In this document: positions 1 to 5,745 of the stretch, one piece after another | Numbering within the stretch: the stretch's first letter is position 1 | Layout: the number at the start of each line of letters is the position of its first letter | DNA from: Euryarchaeota archaeon UBA242 | GTDB lineage: Archaea > Thermoplasmatota > Poseidoniia > Poseidoniales > Poseidoniaceae | Direction: 5' to 3' | DNA: 7,728 nucleotides | Assembly (NCBI GenBank): GCA_002499015.1 | Contig: DAJY01000073.1 | Coordinates: 4,459 to 12,186, forward strand | The notes under the pieces: generated by a model | What the model was told of the DNA's origin: nothing | The model's input: only the letters and a program-made list of their open reading frames with translations | Databases searched by the model: none | Made by a program: the position numbers and the translations under genes

Positions 1-885
1 GTACCTGCTTTCGGAATTATTTCTGAAGTCTTAGCAACTTCGGCAAGACGTTCTATTTTCGGTTATAAATCAATGGTCATCGCAATGGCTGGAATCGGAA
101 TTGTAGGATTTATTGTGTGGGGACACCACATGCTAACATCCGGTATGGACCCAATGTGGAGAGGGATTTTCATGATAACAACAATGGCAGTTGCGATTCC
201 TACTGGCGCTAAAATATTCAATTGGTTAGCAACTATATGGGGCGGTTCATTGGTAATGAAGGCCCATACATTATGGGCACTCGGATTCCTAATCACATTC
301 ACCCTCGGTGGTATTTCTGGTATGTTCTTGCCTGTTTCAGGACTTGACACCCACTTCCACGATTCTTACTATGTAGTTGCTCACTTCCATTATGTGTTCA
401 TCGGTGGTACTGTATTCGCACTCTTTTCAGGATTGTACTATTGGTTCCCTAAGGTAACCGGCAAGAAGTTGGACGAAACTCTTGGAATGTGGCACTTCCT
501 CATTGGATTCACCGCATATAACGCTACATTCTGGCCAATGCATGCACTTGGAATAATGGGGATGCCTCGTAGAACCCACTCCTATACCGTGGAGAGTGGC
601 TTTGCCGAATACAACATGGTAATATCCATCTTTGCCATAATCTTTGGACTAAGTCAATTGATTCTAGTATGGAATCTAATTCGCTCTACTCGACATGGAG
701 AGCCTGCTGGAAATGATCCATGGGGTGGATGGTCACTCGAATGGTCAACTACCTCCCCTCCACCTACGCCTTCATTCGACATCAACCCGACTCAGAGCGA
801 TATGAACGTCGAATTCGGACACCATTCAGAAACCAGTCTCGGCGATAAGTTGTGGACTGCTAAGAAAAAGGAGGTGGATGTATGA
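1..885 (+). CDS. Heme-copper (aa3-type) oxidase subunit I, 3' part
   Basis: This is the C-terminal 294 residues of the catalytic subunit of a terminal oxidase, which reduces O2 to water and pumps protons across the membrane. The frame is open from base 1, so the start lies upstream. Adding 248 to the fragment numbering gives bovine COX1 numbering with no gap through the core. WGHHM holds the CuB ligands H42 and H43 (bovine H290/H291). IPTGAKIFNW holds T68 and K71, the K-channel T316/K319. H120-D121 match H368-D369 near the Mg site. AHFHYV holds H128 (heme a3 ligand) and H130 (low-spin heme ligand). About five membrane helices follow, then the usual NDPWGGWSLEW...SPPP tail, which runs a few dozen residues past the bovine end. 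The GHPEVY motif with the cross-linked Tyr lies just before base 1. The stop overlaps the next start (ATGA), implying translational coupling. The A-type family is firm; the electron donor cannot be read from this part. Confidence 0.97.
   Translation, partial: VPAFGIISEVLATSARRSIFGYKSMVIAMAGIGIVGFIVWGHHMLTSGMDPMWRGIFMITTMAVAIPTGAKIFNWLATIWGGSLVMKAHTLWALGFLITFTLGGISGMFLPVSGLDTHFHDSYYVVAHFHYVFIGGTVFALFSGLYYWFPKVTGKKLDETLGMWHFLIGFTAYNATFWPMHALGIMGMPRRTHSYTVESGFAEYNMVISIFAIIFGLSQLILVWNLIRSTRHGEPAGNDPWGGWSLEWSTTSPPPTPSFDINPTQSDMNVEFGHHSETSLGDKLWTAKKKEVDV
868..876 (+). promoter_or_regulatory. Strong Shine-Dalgarno site for subunit III
   Basis: AAGGAGGTG lies 5 bases before the ATG at 882, inside the last codons of subunit I. 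Eight bases (AGGAGGTG) match the complement of the conserved 16S rRNA 3' end. This fixes the start of the subunit III gene at 882 despite the 4-base overlap with the upstream stop. Confidence 0.85.
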
Positions 886-2240
886 GCGGCCACGGAGCGG
901 ATATAGAAAATTCAGTTTGGGTGCGCGCTTTACTATTCGCTGGAGGATTCCTTACTTTCGGAATTATTGCTTTCAGTATTCTCGGTATTGCTCTTGCTGG
1001 ACCTGCTCATGATGAATACATGGATGCGGTTGATCTCTACCATCACGCTGAAGATGAATACAAGGAATCAGTTGCTGCTGGGCATTCTATCGAAGGTGAT
1101 CACTATGACGAATTATACTTAGAAATGGAAAAAGCGCACCATCATGAAGTGGATGCGCATTTATCTTACCTCAATTGGAAGGTCTCTGGAAACACTATCT
1201 TGGTAATGAGTATTATTTTCGCTTCATTCATTGGAATTGGTGGTTTGATTAATTCACTACGAGCAGATGTTGAACACGGTGATGATGAACATGAACATCA
1301 TGGCTCTGCTTCACCGATTGTTTTCACATTTGGTATCATGCTATTCATGATTGGATTCCCTGGTTTTTCAAATACTATTACCGAATTGCTAACAGGAACA
1401 GATGCAGTAATTGGTGAAATGTTAATCGGTGTAACCGGACTACTAGTCATCATCATAGGTGTAGCAAATTGGTGGTGGGAGGATTTACCATTCAATGGAC
1501 ATGGAGAACAAATCGCTACTTCTGCACCGTTTGAAGGTGAACACATTCGCAAGGCTGGTATTTGGGTATTCATCATGTCTGAAATAATGATTTTCGCTAC
1601 TTTCTTCTCATCATACCTACGTATGCGTACTGGATGGTGTACAAAGTGGGCATGGGACAATGATATGTGTGCTGCTGATGCAACCGGCTATGATATCATG
1701 ACCGCTTCTGATTATTTGAGACCAGGTGGTGCAAGTGGCACTGGAGACTTCTGGACTATGCTTCCTGGAGGAATCAATACATTTGCCCTAATTATCTCGT
1801 CTTACACTATTGTCATTGCTCTAAAGACTGCAAAGGCACATGATTGGAGTCGCCCTGATAATTTCATTACCAAGTTTATTCCACAACCAATAATGAAAAT
1901 TATTTTCCCTGACCAAAAGAGAACTGTTAGAAACTTCTTGTTCGCAACCCTACTACTAGGTTCACTGTTCATCGTATTGAAATTGGTTGAGTGGTCTCAC
2001 TTAGTTGCTGAAGGATTTACCGTTAGTACATCTCAAGCAGGTTCGATATTCTATATCGCAACTGGAGCACACGGATTACACGTTTTCATTGGACTGCTTA
2101 TCATGATCTATCTTGTATTCAAAGCTGATACTGTTGGCTATGATAAGGATAATGCACAAGGAATCGAGTACTTTGGATTGTACTGGCACTTTGTCGATTT
2201 GGCTTGGGTATTAATTTTCCCAGCATTCTATTTGTATTGA
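882..2240 (+). CDS. Cytochrome c oxidase subunit III with a two-helix N-terminal extension
   Basis: The 452 residues contain a seven-helix COX3 domain from about residue 143 to the end. Its marks are ANWWWEDL (195-202, like the YQWWRD after COX3 helix 2), IWVFIMSEIMIFATFF (helix 3, E234), INTFALIISSYT (299-309), LKLVEW (366-371, E370), GAHGLHVFIG (helix 6) and YFGLYWHFVDLAW (430-442). COX3 binds lipid and stabilises the catalytic subunit and its proton uptake. COX3 is normally about 260-280 residues, so about 140 residues are extra. The extension has a helix at about 14-40, a loop at 41-100 rich in His, Asp and Glu, a helix at about 103-127, and a second His/Asp/Glu-rich loop (DVEHGDDEHEHHG). 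With the COX3 N terminus inside, the first loop faces outside and the second the cytoplasm. C253 and C263 lie in the outer loop between COX3 helices 3 and 4. The gene overlaps subunit I by 4 bases. The COX3 part is certain; the extension's role is unknown. Confidence 0.96.
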   Translation: MSGHGADIENSVWVRALLFAGGFLTFGIIAFSILGIALAGPAHDEYMDAVDLYHHAEDEYKESVAAGHSIEGDHYDELYLEMEKAHHHEVDAHLSYLNWKVSGNTILVMSIIFASFIGIGGLINSLRADVEHGDDEHEHHGSASPIVFTFGIMLFMIGFPGFSNTITELLTGTDAVIGEMLIGVTGLLVIIIGVANWWWEDLPFNGHGEQIATSAPFEGEHIRKAGIWVFIMSEIMIFATFFSSYLRMRTGWCTKWAWDNDMCAADATGYDIMTASDYLRPGGASGTGDFWTMLPGGINTFALIISSYTIVIALKTAKAHDWSRPDNFITKFIPQPIMKIIFPDQKRTVRNFLFATLLLGSLFIVLKLVEWSHLVAEGFTVSTSQAGSIFYIATGAHGLHVFIGLLIMIYLVFKADTVGYDKDNAQGIEYFGLYWHFVDLAWVLIFPAFYLY

Positions 2241-2245
2241 GGTGA
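2239..2245 (+). promoter_or_regulatory. Shine-Dalgarno site that sets the subunit IV start
   Basis: GAGGTGA sits 5 bases before the ATG at 2251 and overlaps the subunit III stop codon. The GTG at 2242 is in frame but lies inside this site, so it is more likely ribosome-binding sequence than a start codon. Confidence 0.75.
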
Positions 2246-2250
2246 AAATA

Positions 2251-2637
2251 ATGGGAGATCATGAAGTAATTGGATTAGAAAAGTGGCTTAAGGATAATAC
2301 TGGAATGGACATCTATTTCTGGAATTTTCTTGTATTAATGTTTTTCACATTATTTGAAATCGGAGCAGTGTTCTTTGACACAATACCTGGAACGGATATC
2401 AAGGTCCCATTGATGATGGTTTGGGCGATTCTAATAGTTGTTGGAATAATCAAAGGATACGGAATTGGCGCATATTTTATGCATTTGAAAGGAGACCCAA
2501 GCATCTATTTCAGAACAGCAATGTTCCCAGTATTATTCGTATTATTGATGATTTTCGGAATTGGTCTGTCAAACCCAGATGGTGTTGATGGACTTCCTGC
2601 ATGGTGTACTCCTAACTGGGATTATGCTACTCGTTAA
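2251..2637 (+). CDS. Cytochrome c oxidase subunit IV (prokaryotic COX4 type)
   Basis: This is a 128-residue membrane protein with three helices, at about residues 22-42, 53-74 and 90-107. The second helix runs into GAYFMHLKGD (73-82), the most recognisable motif of the prokaryotic COX4 family (usually YFMHLK). In bacterial oxidases this small subunit packs against subunits I and III and helps assembly; it carries no redox centre. The start at 2251 is chosen for its 5-base spacing from GAGGTGA; a GTG at 2242 would add three residues. The gene follows subunit III with a 10-base gap, so it is part of the same operon. The C-terminal tail after the third helix (GVDGLPAWCTPNWDYATR) has one cysteine and aromatic residues; I do not know a role for it. 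Confidence 0.92.
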   Translation: MGDHEVIGLEKWLKDNTGMDIYFWNFLVLMFFTLFEIGAVFFDTIPGTDIKVPLMMVWAILIVVGIIKGYGIGAYFMHLKGDPSIYFRTAMFPVLFVLLMIFGIGLSNPDGVDGLPAWCTPNWDYATR

Positions 2638-2688
2638 GCGAAGTAATAGTCAACAACTGTTATCAACAGACTTCAAGCCCCTTTGGTC

Positions 2689-4029
2689 ATGAACAGTAGA
2701 TTTGTCATTGCCGTTACGCTAGTAGCATGTTTGCTGATTTCTTCCGTCCCTACTGCTTCAGCATACAAAGGACATGTTTTAGGCCGAACTGCAGTTGATG
2801 ATTTCGTATTAGTAGACGCTCATTCAGAAAATGTTTCTCTTTACACTATACAAGGCGACCTCTTGATAGTTTCATTCATCTTTACAAGATGTACTTCTGT
2901 TTGCCCAGTTATTACTCAAAATCTAAAATCGGTGCAAGCGGGACTTTCATCCGATATTGCCGATGATGTTGGCATTATTTCCATTACTGTAGACCCTGCA
3001 TATGACACACCTGAAGTTCTTCATAATTACACACAGATTCATGATGTAAATTGGCCTCATCTTACCGGTTCGGAAGAGATTTTACAAACGGTTTGGGATT
3101 CTTTTGGGGTTGCTGTTGCTAAAGAGGTAATCGATGCTCATGTATCGATTAATTCTAGTCAAGGAATGGAAAATCAAGTTTCTATTGTTTACCCTGATAA
3201 TACTACAATGTTACTTGATGGGCACACACAAACGCTGCCTTCAGAAAATGCAACAGGGTGGAATTTAACTGAATCAACATTGGAAATGCATAATGTATCA
3301 CTCAACTATTCAGTCCATGAAACATGGGGAACTTCTGTAAATGGAATCAACAAAGTTGATGCTCCTTCCGATTATTCATGGTGGTGGGCTCTATACCTTT
3401 GGAATGAAACTAATTCATCTTGGCAAGAAAGTCCAATTGGAATTGATTCTGTAATACTGGGTCAAGATACGGACCATGTCGCTTGGGCTGCATCAAATTC
3501 TAACCTTTCATATCTACCGATTCCTGGTAGTGAAATGATTTGCCATGACTCCACAACTAACATGACCACAAATCATAGCCAGCAAGTTAACTGTGAAAAT
3601 TCTGGCAACGTGTGGATAAACCAAACAAATCAACAGCATAGTGATGAAAGTGAAATTACTAAATGCAGTGGCAATGGTTGGGAAATGGGTCAAGGTGAAG
3701 GTAAACATTGCATGTGTGATGATGGATTTGAATGGGCAGATGGAGACAAGTTATCCTGCGAGGGAGCAACTCCAGCAGATCAATTTGAAGTTGGGCATTC
3801 AACGATAACCTATATTCTAGATAATCAACGAAAACCACGCATTGCTTGGATTGGAGATGATTGGCATGTTGAAGATTTTATTTCCGATGTTGAAGAGTTA
3901 TACAGTGCTGAAAACGATTTACCAGAAAAACCTGGAATGCCCGGATTTAGTGTTGCTATGGCAGTCTCAGCACTTGGCTTGACAGCAATTGCAATAAATG
4001 TCCGTTCATCCGATGAGGATGAAGAGTGA
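2689..4029 (+). CDS. SCO1/SenC-type copper chaperone with a large extracellular insertion and PGF-CTERM-like anchor
   Basis: This 446-residue secreted protein of the SCO thioredoxin-fold family would load copper into, or reduce, the CuA site of oxidase subunit II. A signal peptide (1-25, ending PTASA) is followed by the SCO fold: FIFTRCTSVCP gives the copper-binding C68 and C72, and ISITVDPAYDTPE (98-109) is the family's DPxxDTP motif. The family's C-terminal part is also present: FEVGHSTITYILD (367-378) with ligand H370, then RIAWIGDDWHVEDFISDVEEL. Between them lies an extra block, about 150-365, with 12 N-X-S/T sequons. Residues about 156-278 resemble DUF4430-like domains, and 285-357 hold six Cys with an EGF-like CMCDDGF. 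The end, MPGFSVAMAVSALGLTAIAI plus RSSDEDEE, looks like a PGF-CTERM anchor. The ATG at 2689 is preferred over an in-frame TTG at 2683; no clear Shine-Dalgarno site is seen. It lies 51 bases after subunit IV, and probably belongs to the same operon. A LVAC lipobox at 11-14 is a weaker alternative processing site. Confidence 0.9.
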   Translation: MNSRFVIAVTLVACLLISSVPTASAYKGHVLGRTAVDDFVLVDAHSENVSLYTIQGDLLIVSFIFTRCTSVCPVITQNLKSVQAGLSSDIADDVGIISITVDPAYDTPEVLHNYTQIHDVNWPHLTGSEEILQTVWDSFGVAVAKEVIDAHVSINSSQGMENQVSIVYPDNTTMLLDGHTQTLPSENATGWNLTESTLEMHNVSLNYSVHETWGTSVNGINKVDAPSDYSWWWALYLWNETNSSWQESPIGIDSVILGQDTDHVAWAASNSNLSYLPIPGSEMICHDSTTNMTTNHSQQVNCENSGNVWINQTNQQHSDESEITKCSGNGWEMGQGEGKHCMCDDGFEWADGDKLSCEGATPADQFEVGHSTITYILDNQRKPRIAWIGDDWHVEDFISDVEELYSAENDLPEKPGMPGFSVAMAVSALGLTAIAINVRSSDEDEE

Positions 4030-4101
4030 CCATTCTGACCTTGCCTGGCCAACGCGTTGAGCCGAAAAGGGGATGAAAGGGAGGCTCTTCGCACAACCAC
4101 T

Positions 4102-4185
4102 GCAGACGTCGCATAGCCTGGTATTGCGCCGGATTTGAAATCCGGTGCCCTTTGTGGCACGGGAGTTCGAATCTCTCCGTCTGCG
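4102..4185 (+). tRNA. tRNA-Ser (anticodon UGA)
   Basis: The 84 bases fold as a class II tRNA. The acceptor stem is GCAGACG/CGTCTGC (4102-4108 with 4178-4184). The D arm has a 3-bp stem (GCA/TGC) and GG at 4120-4121. The anticodon stem is CCGGA/TCCGG with loop TTTGAAA, so the anticodon is TGA at 4136-4138, which reads UCN serine codons. The long variable arm pairs TGCC with GGCA (4146-4149, 4156-4159). The T stem is GGGAG/CTCTC with loop TTCGAAT. The discriminator base is G (4185), as usual for tRNA-Ser. CCA is not encoded (CCTCC follows), so it must be added by CCA transferase. No intron is present. I see no clear TATA box in the 72 bases upstream, so it may be read from the oxidase operon or from a non-canonical promoter. 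Confidence 0.96.
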
Positions 4186-4190
4186 CCTCC

Positions 4191-4196
4191 TTTTTT
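4191..4196 (+). terminator. T-run terminator after tRNA-Ser
   Basis: Six T residues start 5 bases after the tRNA discriminator base, with no hairpin other than the tRNA itself. Oligo-T tracts end transcription in archaea, so this probably ends the tRNA transcript and any read-through from the oxidase operon. Confidence 0.55.
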
Positions 4197-4211
4197 GTCG
4201 TTGTGATGTTG

Positions 4212-4221
4212 TTATTTTACA
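4212..4221 (+). promoter_or_regulatory. Possible TATA box for the lipoprotein gene
   Basis: TTATTTTACA is the most TATA-like stretch in the 84-base spacer between the tRNA and the lipoprotein gene. A start about 26 bases downstream would leave a leader of roughly 28 bases before the ATG at 4270. There is no clear BRE element and no Shine-Dalgarno site before that ATG. This is a weak call from spacing and base composition only. Confidence 0.3.
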
Positions 4222-4269
4222 GTAAATCTGAAGCAAGGGTTCTCAAACTGAAGCCGTTCTGCAAACAAT

Positions 4270-5739
4270 ATGCGCAGAGGTCTTGTTGCCCTATATCTTC
4301 TGTCCCTCATGCTTTTGGCCGGTTGTTTATCTCCAACAACCGCTGGCTGGGGTCAAGGCGATGGTGAAGTAAAAGTTGATTTTTCAACTGAATCTACATC
4401 TGCTACAAGTTCTCTAGGTGATGAAAAACAATCCTTCGATGAACTATTACCTGTCGGGTGTGATGATACTAGAACCCTTGACAATGGTGGCAATCCGATT
4501 AAATTCACCGGGTATATGGCTGCAAGCCACTTCTACGAAACTCATGACTCACTCAACGGGGCAAAGGACCTTGATCTTGCTGTAACAGTCTCCGTTGCAA
4601 TAAAATCAATGAGTATGAACGAAGCTGTAGGTGTTGATGGAGAGCAAATTCCACGCATTCAAGTAAAGAATTGGAATTTACCTTTGTATCCAGAGACTGG
4701 AGCTGGAAATATTGACCTAGATGAAATTGATAGTGATTCTAGCTCAAAATGGTTTGTTCTGGGACTCATCCCGACAACTGAAAATATTCTTTACGGAATG
4801 CAAGCACTTGGAGAATGGCATCAACCGATACAGATAGAAGGATACCTTGTTGACACAAACAAAACAATGTCGGCTGGATATTACTCTTCATCTCATGAAG
4901 TAAACGGAAACTGTGAAATGAAAATCGGCCAGAGCAACATAGAATCAGTTTACTTGATGGTGACTTCAATCAAATTAGAAGATTCGGTTATTACATCAAG
5001 CGGAGATTCTTCTGATGAATGGGTTTTGGGAGATGTTCCAATCCTAGGCCGTGGCGGTTTCATCATGTTCATCCTAATCGTCGGAATCGGTGGCGCAGTT
5101 ACTATGTTCATGTTCTCCAAGATTGCAGCTGCAAAAGGTGCTTCTCATTCGATGGAAACATTGGTCGGAAAGAAAGCGATGGCTGCTGTTTCTAGAGTTA
5201 AATCTGATATGAAACAAGCAAAGTCATCAGGGATGAAAAGTTCACAAGAACGCAATGCTGAAGCGCGAAAAGACGCTTCGGTTGAGGCTAAAAAGGAAGG
5301 TCTAAAACCGGCTAAGAGGGAAACTGCTGATTTGATCAGTCTAACTGGATTTGATTTGGATAGTGCTTTGCAATCCGGACCTAGTGAATCAATTACTTCT
5401 GACTTTGGCTCTAAGAGTTCAAGCGTAGTAATAACTACTGAAGCAAAAAATATTGAATCTAAAGTCACTTCGATTCCGAGAAGTGTAGCACCGCGAAGTA
5501 GCCCTGTTACTTCCACAGTGCCTACCACTCAGTCTTCTGTAATCTCCAATACTGATTCAGTTCCAAGTAAACATTCCCACTTTTCATCATCCGTTTCTGG
5601 AAGTTCTAAGCCTCAACAACAACCTAAAAAGAAGGTTGTCAAGAAAGTGCAACAGCCTGAAGTTGAGAATTGGACTGAAAATAAACAAGAAACTACTAAT
5701 TCTTCCGAAGAAGAAGAGTTCTCTGACTTCTCCTTTTGA
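4270..5739 (+). CDS. Lipoprotein of unknown function with one membrane helix and a long low-complexity tail
   Basis: I do not recognise the family of this 489-residue protein. The N terminus is a lipoprotein signal (MRRGLVALYLLSLMLLAGC), with lipobox LAGC and lipidation expected at C19. Residues about 20-258 form an extracytoplasmic region with C64 and C215, which could form a disulfide, and a conserved-looking core (KWFVLGLIPTTENILYG at 160-176, then WHQPIQIEGYLV at 183-194). One hydrophobic helix follows at about 264-284 (FIMFILIVGIGGAVTMFMFS). The remaining 200 residues are rich in Ser, Thr, Lys and Pro and probably disordered. They include a KKKVVKK cluster at 453-459, a short hydrophobic DLISLTGFDLDSAL segment (354-367) and an acidic-aromatic end (EEEEFSDFSF). 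With the lipid outside and one helix, the tail should be cytoplasmic. The start has no Shine-Dalgarno site but puts the lipobox at the expected distance. It has its own spacer after the tRNA terminator and converges on the lipid kinase gene. A bridge between the cell surface and a cytoplasmic partner is a guess. Confidence 0.85.
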   Translation: MRRGLVALYLLSLMLLAGCLSPTTAGWGQGDGEVKVDFSTESTSATSSLGDEKQSFDELLPVGCDDTRTLDNGGNPIKFTGYMAASHFYETHDSLNGAKDLDLAVTVSVAIKSMSMNEAVGVDGEQIPRIQVKNWNLPLYPETGAGNIDLDEIDSDSSSKWFVLGLIPTTENILYGMQALGEWHQPIQIEGYLVDTNKTMSAGYYSSSHEVNGNCEMKIGQSNIESVYLMVTSIKLEDSVITSSGDSSDEWVLGDVPILGRGGFIMFILIVGIGGAVTMFMFSKIAAAKGASHSMETLVGKKAMAAVSRVKSDMKQAKSSGMKSSQERNAEARKDASVEAKKEGLKPAKRETADLISLTGFDLDSALQSGPSESITSDFGSKSSSVVITTEAKNIESKVTSIPRSVAPRSSPVTSTVPTTQSSVISNTDSVPSKHSHFSSSVSGSSKPQQQPKKKVVKKVQQPEVENWTENKQETTNSSEEEEFSDFSF

Positions 5740-5745
5740 ACAGTA

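Noticed and set aside
1298..1660. Minus-strand open frame inside subunit III, and similar ones inside the other genes
   Set aside because: These are shadows of well-supported genes; their translations have no recognisable motif and no start signals.
2242..2250. GTG at 2242 as the start of subunit IV
   Set aside because: The GTG lies inside the GAGGTGA ribosome-binding site, and the ATG at 2251 has proper spacing from it.
2683..2688. TTG at 2683 as the start of the SCO gene
   Set aside because: It adds only two residues before an ATG that gives a normal signal peptide, and has no ribosome-binding site of its own.
2719..2730. LVAC lipobox in the SCO signal peptide
   Set aside because: The Cys lies in the middle of the hydrophobic stretch and is followed by more hydrophobic residues and a good PTASA cleavage site. 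Signal peptidase I cleavage fits better, though a lipid anchor is not ruled out.
4059..4087. Inverted repeat GAGCC/GGCTC before the tRNA
   Set aside because: Only five pairs with a 19-base loop and no extension; this is expected by chance.
4136..4138. Selenocysteine tRNA, because the anticodon triplet is TGA
   Set aside because: A selenocysteine tRNA needs anticodon UCA to read UGA. Anticodon UGA reads UCA/UCN serine codons, and the arm lengths fit tRNA-Ser.
4006..4367. Open frames on both strands across the tRNA
   Set aside because: They run through the tRNA and the ends of real genes, have no ribosome-binding site, and encode Arg- or Ser-rich nonsense with no family look.
5310..5720. Ser/Thr/Lys-rich tail of the lipoprotein as a tandem repeat
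   Set aside because: The composition is biased but no unit recurs at a fixed spacing, so it is low complexity rather than a repeat array.
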